DNA of 64,000 bases from Agroathelia rolfsii (Eukaryota > Basidiomycota > Agaricomycetes > Amylocorticiales > Amylocorticiaceae): the NCBI GenBank assembly GCA_018343915.1, contig JABRWF010000007.1, forward strand, positions 2,170,001 through 2,234,000. The letters run 5' to 3'. The translations under genes and the position numbers were made by a program. Shown here piece after piece: positions 1-10,458 of this stretch (position 1 is its first letter; every line of letters starts with the position of its first letter). The notes beneath the pieces were generated by a model. That model did not search any database. It saw only the letters and a program-made list of their open reading frames with translations, and was not told where the DNA came from.

Positions 1-647
1 AATGGCAATGATGAGGGTGATTTCGGAGGATGAGTGACATGCGTTGTATTGGTTGTCGTGGATGAGCCTTGCTGTAATTTATTTCCATCATCTCCATCAT
101 CCCCAATAGGAACATCCTTGGAAGGCCCTGGACTATATACGCCCTCGCCCGCATCCACTGGACTATACTCTTCTTTCGCCTCAGTTATGAGTGGTACACT
201 CTGAAAACGGAATTGTTTCTTGCGCTTCGAGGGAGACGACTGCAGTGGCTTGGATAGATCAATGGTCCGTAGTTTGTTTGGCGAACTTCCCGGAGGTACA
301 CTATGGGCGCGCTTGAGTGGACTTGTCTTGGGTGTAGGTGTACGTGATCTCGCTGGAGCATCATGCGATCGTTCCCGTGCTTCATCGAAACTACCGTCAA
401 CAGCACTAATAGTATTGCTTGAGTCATTAGGCTGACCCACTTCTTCTCTCGCATCTTCTTGCTGCCCAGCTGCATTCGCGTCTTCACCCTTGTGTCTCTT
501 CACATCCCTCTCATGCCCACGTCCATGCCCATCCCTGCGCAGCGGCACGGTGCGCCTGATCTCGTCGTCATCGAATGGTGAAGGTCGCTTGGGACCCTTC
601 TTCGTGGGAGATAGAAGTATAGCATCATCAGATTGATCGTCTTCCAT
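1..647 (-). CDS. Unknown disordered basic protein, 5' part (runs off left edge)
   Basis: An uninterrupted reading frame starts at an ATG at 647 on the minus strand and is still open at position 1, giving 215 codons. I do not recognise the family. The N-terminus is acidic (MEDDQSDDA), followed by runs rich in Lys, Arg, Ser and Pro, including several Ser-Pro and Thr-Pro pairs (SPTKKGPKRPSP, RTPTPKTSPLKR) and a KRKK cluster around residues 148-151. This composition suggests a nuclear, phosphorylated, intrinsically disordered protein, which is inference only. It lies downstream of BUD4 in the same orientation. The rest of the gene, with any folded domain, lies outside the window. An intron within the visible part cannot be excluded, although none is needed to keep the frame open. 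Confidence 0.72.
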   Translation of the reverse strand, partial: MEDDQSDDAILLSPTKKGPKRPSPFDDDEIRRTVPLRRDGHGRGHERDVKRHKGEDANAAGQQEDAREEVGQPNDSSNTISAVDGSFDEARERSHDAPARSRTPTPKTSPLKRAHSVPPGSSPNKLRTIDLSKPLQSSPSKRKKQFRFQSVPLITEAKEEYSPVDAGEGVYSPGPSKDVPIGDDGDDGNKLQQGSSTTTNTTHVTHPPKSPSSLP

Positions 648-1040
648 AGCAATGCTTTATAGTGTAGTTGAAGTGTACACGAATATTGGCGCGTTAATTC
701 GATGAATTTGGGTGGAGCGTTGGTTTGTGGGGCGGCGCGTTCAAAAGCTGTTGTATTTCGAGGTAATGAAACACCAATAATGTCTCCAAGTATAATGAAA
801 CAGTCCCTAAAATTTGCCTAGAAGTTGTAGCCAGCGCAAGAGACGAGCATAAGGAGAACGCTGGCAGTTCGAGAGAGAAGTCACGAACGGCCAGCGCGAC
901 TGTCGGATGCCTCGATCGAATTGGACTTAGCATGGGCAGCGGCATACTTGCTTCCGGTAGTGGCCACCCGCGCTTACGCGTGGCCACACATGTGATCGTG
1001 CCGCAACAATGGTGGTATTTTCAAGAGTTTGAAGACACAA

Positions 1041-1127
1041 CATTGTAGATTGCAAACATCATATAAATACAAAATATGTGCTCGACTTGGACATCAATCT
1101 CTCAAGACGCTAAGAAGCAAGTATGAG
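1041..1127 (+). repeat. Diverged direct repeat, copy 1
   Basis: This stretch closely resembles 1365-1448. Shared blocks include TTGTAGATTGCAA, CATCATATAAATACAA, GCTCGA, CAAT/CTC and ACGCTAAGAAGCA. The two copies lie in the same orientation about 320 bp apart and differ by scattered substitutions and small gaps. This could be a local segmental duplication or two copies of a short dispersed element. No terminal inverted repeats are evident. Confidence 0.75.
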
Positions 1128-1364
1128 ACAGGACATGAATAAAATAAAATAAAATAAAATAAAAACAGAGGAATTCAAGGTCTTAAGCCAGCGTCAATCT
1201 AGTAAACACAAAGGTCCTGTTTGTATTTGCATACGAGGCTAGACACAGACCAGCAAGAGGGAGAATTCTTGGCGTGCTGACCCCCAAGTGAACCGTCGAG
1301 CGTCAAGTTTAAGTACCCTCACGTACATTCATGTACATCACTCCGAGTCCACAAAAAGGGAAAA

Positions 1365-1448
1365 TATTGTAGATTGCAAGCATCATATAAATACAAGATG
1401 TGCGCTCGATTTGAATACCAGTCGCTCAATACGCTAAGAAGCATGAGA
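1365..1448 (+). repeat. Diverged direct repeat, copy 2
   Basis: Second copy of the segment at 1041-1127, in the same orientation. The sequence between the copies is not itself repeated, so this is not a simple tandem array. Confidence 0.75.
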
Positions 1449-1743
1449 CGAAAAAGAAAGAAAAAGAGAGAGAAAATCAGAGAGATAGATAGACATAAAA
1501 GGAAATAGAAGGGAGGGAAGGGGAGGAGTGGAGGTACGCGTGGCGGAGGTAAGTGACTCTTAAGAATATTGGTCAAGAGAGTGAAATGTACAAGCGGTTA
1601 AGATATCAAGAAAGAATAAGAAAAAGAGACAAGAGACAATAAAAGAAAAACAATCATGCAGCCCGTAACGTACGTGTCTATCGTCAAAAAAAAAAAAAAT
1701 GGCAAGAACAACCTCAGGACCCCTATGACTGCGGTTGTTGGGG

Positions 1744-4700
1744 TTACAACGACATTGATGGGGTTTGTTGTTGTTGTTGTCTGGCAAGATCGTGCTGCTT
1801 CTGCCATACGAGCTCAGCCCAGAAGGGGTTGGGTGGAATGTGTCCGACCAGCGCACGTAAAACCTCCAACCTGAAAAACAGCGAATGTCATCATCTAACT
1901 TTGGTCATAATATTGTGAAAGCAACTTACCATCGACTCTTCTCCTCATCCGTATCCGCAAAGAAGACAATCTCTTGATTATGCGGGAAAATTAAACGGAA
2001 TGAACGCTCGACACCAAATATACCGTCGTAGTCGTCCAGAGCCTGACTACGCGCTGAGATAGGACTGAGCGCCCTCCCACGATCCTGATCGTCCTCGATC
2101 GCGATCGCCTTGCGAATATCAATTGACGCCGTCGCCCGCTTCGTCACGTCGTTGAATGCGACCAGATTTGCGCCAATTACGCGCAACTGCCGCCTGCGCC
2201 ATGTCTTGGGGATTGAAAAAGGGTAAGTAAAACCGTACTCGCAACACAAATCAGATGACGAGAACTCACCAAACAATCGCCGCCATTCTGTGTCAAAATA
2301 CCCTCGAAATAAGTCACCTTATGCCAAGCCACATGCCTTAGCCCACGATGGCACTCCTCCAAGCTCTGCGGTAACTCATGTTGTGGCACACCCGGTAGCG
2401 GTGGCAGCCTAAACATCTGCAGGATGATCTCGCCCACCTGCATGCTCTTCACACCGCCACCCTGCTCGAGCCGCTGGCCGATCAGTGGATAACTTGTCTC
2501 GAACAGGCGCGTATCACAGTGTGAGGCCACGTCCTTGAACGCGATGAACGCGCGTGCGAGCATGCCATCCTGCTTCAGGTACCGTGCGAGGTTGTCTGGC
2601 ATGCGGTGCACCGGCGGTGGGGCGGATTGGCGTGGTGGTGGCGCAGCGTTCTTGGGTGGGTCCTTGGGCTTGGGTGAGGAGCTGAAGAAGCGGCGCATGC
2701 CACTACGTTGTGGCGGTGCCTGCACGACTCTGGTCGGGGGAGGGGCGAGGGTTTGCGGTGCCGGCGGCGGTTGGAGTGCTTTGAACTGGGTTATGATGTG
2801 AGGGTCTCGTCGAACTTTGAGAGTTAGTGTGAACTCTAGCTTGCTATGCTCGATCCTATTATTGTTAGGAACAATGCCAAGGTCAGGTCAACTTGCTTTG
2901 AAAAAGAGGGGAGGTGCAAAACAAAACGCACAGCTCGAACTCCTGATTGATCTTGGCTTCGCTGGTTAAATTACACTCAGGAGTCGTGACATAATGGATG
3001 CCATTGTTCAGGGTACATGTCATTATCGTCGGTTGCGGTGGTAGGGGCAGATCAAGCTTCACACCAACAACTGTGGAGAATGTACTCAGCTCAACTGTAG
3101 AAGAGCATTTATGAAAAAAAAAGCTCACCCTTGACGAAGACCTTCCCGTGCCCTTTACCAGGCTTCTCCTGAGCACGGAATTCTCTGATCTGCTTCGCGT
3201 ATTCATTCTATCAACCAGACAAGACAGTTAGCTATGAATCTCTCAATAAGGGCGCCTATGGAAAGAATAATGCTAACCATGTCGGACGGACGCTTAACCG
3301 CTTTCCATGCCTTGCTACTATTCACATCACCAGCAGAATCCAGATGTCCCACAGCTGCATCAGAAGACGCGTAAATGGTCTCCCTCCGTTCGCGAACTTG
3401 GTATTTCTAATATCGGAAAGATCAATGGGTTAGTTGCAAGGTTTCCCTCAAGAAAAAAAAAACCGCCTCACCTTCTTGGCCACACCAAGCTTCTGTAACT
3501 CCCTGTTGATGCTCTCCTCCAACGCCTCGCCGTTATCAATACCATCCACATCCAGGCCAGGCGAATCCGGCCGTGCAGTGGAAGCTTGCTTGGCGCGTAC
3601 TCCCTCCGCGTCGCCGGTGCTCATGCTCCTCCTGCGACCAGTACGCTTGGGCGGGAGACCCATCGCAGCTTCTTCCCGCCTCCGTGCCTCACGTCGCTTC
3701 TCGATAATGAGCTGGTGTCTGTCCTTGATCGCATCCTTGGCCGGAGGCGCAGGTGCAGGCGGTGATGATGGGCGAGAAAACGACGCGGAAGATGAGGTAC
3801 CCACGGCAGGGAATGATGTGCCACTAATACTCTCACCGATATCGAGTGGAGCGAAATCGATAGTGATCGACGGAGTGGTGGGCAGCGGTGGTTGGGGCTT
3901 GGACATGAGCAGCTCCGTGTCGGTCGCCGCGCGCGCGTGAAGTCCGCGCCGTTCGCTGGCCAGAGAACGATGATCAAGCTTCATGGGTGCGTCTTCCTCC
4001 TCCTCTTGTTCCTCCTCCGCATCCTCCGTCATCATTGTATCGTCCGGATCCTGTACGTGCTCCTCCTCAGCATGTTCATCGCTACTCTCCTCGTGATCCA
4101 CAACAGGAGCTGGCGCGGGCTCAGGAGAATCCTCCGTTTCCCTCTTATAAGGCAGCCCACTTTCTGGCTCCTCCTCCTCCTGCTCTCCCTCCTCCCCACT
4201 ATCCCTCTGATCCAGCTTATCCTCATCACGATCGTCATCCATCATCTCCTCATCCTCCCTCTCATGCCTCTGCACATGCGTCGGGAGCATATCGAAATGC
4301 CCCGCCTTTATGCCATCCGTAATCACCTCCACGCGCAAGGACGTCTCCGGGTCCGTCGTCATGGTCGTCTCGACCTCCATCAGGCTCACACTCGCATCTC
4401 GTACACGCTCATGTCCTACTTGCCCTTCATCCTCCTCATCCTCCTCCTCTTCCGCTTCATCTTCTCCTTCCACTCCTGGGCCCCTGCTATACCTGCGTCG
4501 ATCCCGACGCCTACGATGTCTTTGTCGATGCTGCTGCTGCTCTTCCTCCTGCTCGTCCTCGTCCTCCCGCTCTTGCTGCTCCTGCTGCTGCTCCCGCTCC
4601 GGGTCCTGGTCTGCCTCCAAATCCGCATGCCCCGACGCCACCGACGCAACATCATCCATAAGCCGATCGAGCGCCGAACGCATATCTACATCCATCCCAC

Positions 4701-7503
4701 CAGCACCAGCACCACCAGGACTTCCCAATCCACCGCCACCACTACCGCTAATCCCAACCGCAACACTCATCGAATCATCCGCATCCGTGCGCGGTATTGT
4801 ATGCGCCCGTGGGCGGATCGACGGCCGTATAGGCGGCACAATATCAGCCACACTCCCGAGCCCAATGACCGCGCGGTCCGCAGAGGCCGAGCTCGTCAGC
4901 GCCGGTCGTGGCTGGGGGTATGCAACAGGTAAAGCAGGTAGACTCGCGTTGCTGCCCGTGCGCGCTTTGCCCCCGGCGGGGAAGGGGACGATGCCAGGAG
5001 TGATAGCAGCAACAATGCCACCGCCTGGGATAGGAGGCAAAGGCGCGTTCATGGAACGTCTCTCGACCTGCTCGATCGTGGCATGTTCCGCGCTGACGTT
5101 GATGTTTCCCATGCTCACGTCCCCATCCGCATCTGTAGCATCAAACGACCCATCCAGCCCGAGCGAGGACGAGCTCACATCAAGCGAGAGCGTGCGCACG
5201 AACTTGTCGCTACCGATACCACTGCTCCTGCCATGACCGAGGCCGGAATGGTTCGACGGCCCGCTGATCAGCGAGTCCGACGACACGCGGGAGTGCATCT
5301 GGCCCTGAGAACCAAAGCCAGAAGGCAAATTCAAGTTGCTGCTGGTGCTGTTACCGACACTAGCACTAGCACCGAGGGCTTCCTCGACACTCCGTTGGTG
5401 GATCAATCGCTGCTGCATATCTTCGCGCGTGATACGTGTACGTCCACTCGTAGGACTCGGCTGCTGCTGCTGGTGCGGCAAGAATGCCGTGCGCGGTGGC
5501 GGTGGCGGAGTACAATTATTCTCTGGCGCCGCCAACGGCGAACTCACGCGCGGCGAGTGGAACCGCCCGGGAACGGGTGAGTTTTCGCGCGATCCATACG
5601 GCGAGGCGCTCCTGCTCCGGGGGATGGGAATCGGCGGTGGCGGGGGCGGTGGTGGCGTCGAGTGGCGCAGGTCCTGATGGTTGGCAAAGTCACCATCATC
5701 AATGTCGTTATCATTGTTGTAAGATTCGTCAATGGATGATCGAGCAGATCCAGAGACAACATGGGCGATTTCGGCCTCAAAGGCGGAGATGCTGACGCCA
5801 TCGAGCGATGGGCTGCCTGCGTCGTGTGGAGAGGAGGCGCCGCTGGCAGAAGCCGCGCTGCGGAGTGAGTTGAAAGAAGGGTGGGAACGGATAGAGTTGA
5901 ATGAGAGCTCTCGTTCGTCTTTGGCAGCTTCGAATGCGTCGTGAGAATCTAGACACACCGGAGAGGGAAAGGAATCAATATTTCATTTTCATTAAAAGAT
6001 CATGATGATAAGCGAACCATGTGAGGTTATCGCGGAATCAATATCAAGCGATAACCGAGGTCCCATGCCATTGGACAGCACTGGGGGCGATGGCTTGTGC
6101 GGTGAAGGAGACGGTGGAAGCTGGCGCACGTCTTCATCGAATGCATGCGCTGCGTGTTCTGCGCGGGCGCGTTCCGCGTGTGTCGAACGGCCGAGAGGGG
6201 GAGTCGACGTCCCAGTCGATGGGCTGCCAGCAATGGGAGGTGTGCGCATACCAACACCATCCCCGGTAGGAATGGGTGGCAATGGACCGAGTGCGTCGAT
6301 GCTGCGTCTGCGTGGGGGTTCCTGAGGTGGTGGCGGCGGCGGTAACGGCGGCGTACCAAAATGCTCTGTGGCTTGCTCCTGGTGGAATTGACGCGCACGT
6401 TCGGCGTGATGTGTGCGCCCATAGGGCACACCATCCTCTGTCTCCTGGTCTGGCACAGGTGCCACGTCCAGTGGAGGCGTGTGCGGCGGCTCTGGCAAGG
6501 GCGGCGACGCGGTCATGGGACCTTGAATGCCACGATCCTCATTACCTCGGACAGCAGCAGTGGGCATCTCCATGTGACCGTGTTCGTGATCAATCGGATG
6601 ATGATTAGTATGTTCATATGCGTCATGGTCGTATTCGTGGTCGTGTTCCGGTTCGTGTTCTTCACCAGTATGGCCCATTTCCTCATCAACATCTTCATAG
6701 TCGCCTTCCGAGTCCGTGTATGGACCCTGCTCATCATCATCGTCAAATGGCTCCTCGACATCGAATTCCACCACATCACACTCTTCATGGAACGTCACCG
6801 TCTTTCTGCGGGGTCTCTTAGATATTGATGTCGATCTTGGGCCATGCAGGCGTTTCGAGACAAGGCTGGATCGGACGGGAGAGCCTGAATGGACCGCTTG
6901 CTGCTGCTTAGGTACACTAGGCAACGGCTTCTCGGTGACAGGATCAGCACCGTTGCCCAAGAACTGGGCACGCCTGAATGGGCTCTTGGTGACGGGTTCC
7001 AATTCATTCAGGCCACGAAAGCCCTTGGATTGTTTGCGCTCGCGCTTGGTGGTATATGGGCGCTCATTCTCATTGTCGGCAGGCTCATACATAGACATGG
7101 GGCGGGGCCTCTTTTCGCCCGAGACGCGGCGCTGAGGGATCTGGATGGGACGAGAAGCAGAAGTAGACGACGAGGGAGCAGAGGGGATGAGAGTTTTAAA
7201 GGGAGATTTTGAGACGAGGTTGTTGGAATGCATATGTCTGTAGCTACTAGAATTACGTCTTGCGGGGATCTTCCCGGGTAGCTTTGGGGCTAGAGTTTTC
7301 GATATACTACTTGAGACAAGCATGGGCGAAGGCGAAGGAGATCGTTTAGAGATTCGTAAGGGGGATGTGGATGGGGGCGATGGCTGCCATCCGGCGTTGG
7401 GAGCGGCCTCACGCAAGACGGCGCCATTAGGTAGCTTTGAGGGCTCTGGCGAGTTCCTGTCGCGCAGGGGTGCCGCAGCGGGATGCTGCGACAGATTGCT
7501 CAT
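1744..7503 (-). CDS. BUD4: BUD4/anillin-like cortical protein with C-terminal PH domain
   Basis: Eight exons (minus: 6018-7503, 3472-5948, 3278-3406, 3129-3207, 2932-3070, 2270-2855, 1930-2204, 1744-1870) join into 1,765 residues. The first ~1,320 residues are low-complexity: Pro/Ser-rich, with a strongly acidic Glu/Asp/Gln tract and a KRPRRKTVTF motif. From about residue 1365 the sequence is conserved: PTIMTCTLNNGIHYVTTPE, then LEFTLTLKVRRDPH, then LFETSYPLIGQRLEQGGGVKSM, typical of the anillin-homology part of Bud4/Int1/Mid2 proteins. A PH domain follows at about 1620-1735 (YFEGILTQNGGDCLTWRRRQL to RSFRLIFPHNQEIVFFADTDEEK). The family marks septin rings and division sites at the cell cortex and binds phosphoinositides. 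I start at 7503 (MSNLSQH) because further upstream the frame is a Leu-rich run over a pyrimidine tract. Intron 1 has an unusual GTTCGC donor. Confidence 0.9.
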
Positions 7504-8310
7504 GAAGAAAGCAAGGGCGATAAGAGCAAGGGGAAGGGAGAGAAAGAGAAAGAGAGAAGAGGAGAGAGAGAGCGAGAGAGCGACTGGCAGCAATCAGCGC
7601 AAATATCAACCACGGCCTTTCGCCCACTGGTCCTCGATTTGCCCTGTTTCCCAAATGGCACATGACCGCGCCTCCCTCTTCCGACTTCCGACACTTCCGG
7701 GTGGCTGCCTCATATAATATTTCATTCATGCGTTTTATTTCCTTTTTTCTGCTGCTCTCTTGACGGGGCCTGAGAGTAGGTACAGTGCGTCATTGCTGCT
7801 CCCCCCCCCCCGTCTTCATTCATGACGGCAACGATCGGTGGGTAAAAAATCTCTGCTCAGCTCGAATATATCCCGCATTTCCACCATGGCTTTTCTGCTT
7901 TTTACGGAGCAGACGCACCCATTGTTAATCATCAACACATACGCGTCCATAATCAGCTGCTGCAGTTTTCTTTTTATTTTCTTTAAAAAATATATACCGT
8001 CAGCTGCTGCAGTTCCATATCATCTTTTTTGGTAATCGACACCAGCTGGAACACCGGCCCGGTACCTGCCGAGCCAATGGCCATCAATCAATCGAAGCTG
8101 GCCAAAGAACCAATGGTCGAGACACAGAGTCCGAGCTGGGGCGTTTCGACTCCTCTATTCGTTGGTTATAAGAATACTGTTTAAACCTTGCAGTGAGAGC
8201 CACGAGCAAGCGCCTGCATGGCTGCAGGCAATCTGTGCACTCTATAACGACACAGGCGGTCCGCACACGCCCACGCATATTACGCGCCCCTACAGCGGGA
8301 CTCCGAATAA
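7504..8310. promoter_or_regulatory. Divergent intergenic promoter region, BUD4 / DUF6533 gene
   Basis: Both flanking genes point away from this 807 bp region. Next to BUD4 there is a GA-rich tract at about 7530-7590. Two CCAAT boxes lie at 8074-8078 and 8110-8114, and TATAAG at 8167-8172, all in front of the plus-strand gene at 8311. A C10-type run sits at 7801-7811. A 15-base word TCAGCTGCTGCAGTT occurs twice, at 7953-7967 and 8000-8014. No coding exon was found. Transcription start sites are not visible. Confidence 0.5.
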
Positions 8311-10458
8311 ATGGCGCCCAGCACTGGCAAGACCCCCTTTTCGCCGGCCAACCTCACCAAGGGAAACAACCTTACTCCTCTGCAGCAAGCCCAAGGCGCC
8401 CAGGCCGTCAACTACAGCTCTGGTCTGTCTCTCGGACACCCTAGCTTTGCATCCATGTAGCTGATGCAGCGAATTTCCAGCGGCTGCACTGGCATTTTTG
8501 GTGTATGACGTACTTATCACCACGGGGCAAGAGGCAAGTCACAGAGAGCTGTCAAACCCGATACGATCCTTGTGCTAATCATTTATCTGTACCTCGCCTG
8601 GCCTCTTCAAGGTTGATTTAATGTGGAAGTAAGCCTATTGCCGATCCTTCTGCGGTGAAAGAACTTGAGGCTCAACATTAGCGCTCATCCATTCACCTGC
8701 CTGGGTCGTGTTTTCACAGCCGGCGATGGTCCTTCATGAAACTGCTGTACCTTTTCATCCGTTACATTCCGTTGTTTGTGCAGGCGTGCGTATATTCTTT
8801 GTCGTGCATGAAGCACAGGCACTGGCATCTGCTGAAGCTCCGTTGATTCCTTGTACCGACATTTCTATTATCCCTCTAGATCCTTGTTTTGCATCGGCAC
8901 GGACCTCACACCTTCATTTCATTTCACACCATATGACTGCTGGATCTGGCAAGTCTACCAGGGCATAGCCGCCCTCATGATCGTCATGGCCACAGACTTC
9001 ATCCTCATTCTAAGAGGTGCGTAGACTAGCCATAGCTTATCTCGTTTCAACATGCCATTTCTCATATAATCATAGTACAAGCATTATATCACGATCGATT
9101 TCCGATCAAACTCGTCGCGTGGGGCTTTTACGTCGCTGAAATCGCCGCCATGGTGTTCAGCTTAGCCAAAGCCCTACCGGGAATCATCACAAATGACATC
9201 TGCATCGTCCTCGAAGTGCCCAATGACCTACTCATCTACGGGTAAGTCTCCCGCGACACCCAACCACCCTACCTTCCTAATATCCTACCATGATACGATT
9301 GTTATAGAATCGCCTCAGTGGCATACCAAGGCCTCCTTTTCGCACTGACGATGTACAAGTTCATCCAGGCCGTCCGCGGTGGATGGAGCCGTACACCGCT
9401 CGTGCGCACCGTCGTGCGCGACGGCACTTGGGGGTTCGTAGTTATATTCAGCCTTATCCTGGGCGATGCGTCGTTGTATCTCGTGCCCAATGCGGCCTAC
9501 GCTGGTGTTCTCTTTGGGTATGTTCAATTTCGTTTTCGTGATCATTGTGCATGTGCGTCTATGAATCACAGCGTGTATTGTGCTGCATGGAGAACCGGAC
9601 GGCTCGTTCTGTGCCGTCTGGCCTGAGGGAAAGCACTTCTAGTGTTAACGGTTAAAGAAAGCTTCGGTCACCGAACCCAGACATTTGTACTGGTGTTTCA
9701 GCTTAGCGCTTCTGTTTTTCTAACCAGCGGGCCACCCGCTATACACATTTACGCCTCACGCACAAGTGCTTTCCAATCAGAAATTTGCGTGTGCCTCCTA
9801 GCACATCCAGCTGTCTCTTTACGAAAGTGAATGTAACACTGTGATAATCGAGCAAAGGCTCGCCAATAACATACGAATAATGCCACAGGCCTTATCCAAT
9901 AAGGGACAGGCCGCTAGAAAGCACAAGCGAAACCAGAGAGCATTTGACTTGTTGTTTTGATCGCGATTATATCCAGACCTGTAACTTACGAAAACCACAT
10001 AGCTGGCTCCTAACTGGTTTTTCCATGGTCGTACGTATTCATTCAACAAAATCGGGGTTTTTTCTTTTCCCTCCCAGCTCTCATCATCGTCCCCCCCCCC
10101 TCTTCTATGATCATCACAGGGCTACCGTATTCTCCTCAACCTCCACTACGCCGACACCTCATCTTACCGCAATAATCGTACAACTAGGACTACACTCAGC
10201 AGTGGGCCAGAACTATCAACACAGCTGTTCTTTGATCCTACCTCCACATCTAGTGGTATTTCGTCAGGTTTTGGCTCTGGCGGTACCACTGGAATTACGT
10301 CCAACACCATCATGAGCACCGCCCAAGATGATTACGAAAATACCGACGGTGATGGCATAGAGTTATCGCCGATATCTAATAGTATACCCGCACAGAGCGC
10401 CAGTGCTGGCGTCGCTACTACTAGTACTCCCCGCGTCGCGCGGCCCGTTCCCGTTTGA
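8311..10458 (+). CDS. DUF6533-type seven-helix membrane protein
   Basis: Nine exons (8311-8422, 8481-8533, 8612-8628, 8720-8785, 8880-9016, 9076-9241, 9308-9517, 10003-10030, 10120-10458) give 375 residues. The DUF6533 core is spread over exons 2-4: FLVYDVLITTGQE, VDLMW, RRWSFMKLLYLFIRYIPLF. Hydrophobic segments follow, ending with WLLTGFSMVGYRILLNLH. The last ~105 residues are a polar, Ser/Thr-rich tail. The family is abundant in Agaricomycetes, with probable seven transmembrane helices and unknown ligand or function. Exon 3 is only 17 bp and is bounded by a GC-AG intron (8534-8611, donor GCAAGT). Intron 7 (9518-10002, 485 bp) is far longer than the others. The joint to exon 8 was chosen because acceptor phase and family ending agree; that boundary is the least certain one. 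Confidence 0.82.
9628..9774. repeat. Inverted repeat inside the long intron 7
   Basis: GGAAAGCACTT at 9628-9638 is matched perfectly by its reverse complement AAGTGCTTTCC at 9764-9774. This 147 bp unit lies inside the abnormally long intron of the DUF6533 gene. It may be the termini of a decayed MITE, but no target duplication is visible and 11 bp arms can occur by chance. Confidence 0.35.

Larger units (their letters stand above)
648..1743. other. Intergenic region with microsatellite and a duplicated segment
   Basis: There is no convincing coding sequence between the BUD4 stop and the start of the left-edge gene. The region holds an (AAAAT)n tract at about 1139-1164, a purine-rich stretch at 1449-1550, and two related copies of an ~85 bp segment (listed separately). 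Confidence 0.6.

Noticed and set aside
3892..4932. 346-codon plus-strand frame rich in Leu, Ile and Arg, lying opposite BUD4
   Set aside because: It is the reverse complement of the Glu/Gln/Asp-rich coding tract of BUD4. GAG and CAG codons read backwards give CTC and CTG (Leu), which keeps the frame open. No family resemblance was seen.
9572..9626. Alternative exon 8 of the DUF6533 gene after the ATCACAG acceptor at 9571
   Set aside because: Its intron length is normal, but it gives VYCAAWRTG... and a stop within 19 codons, losing the family ending. The junction 9517/10003 restores WLLTGFSMVGYRILLNL in phase.
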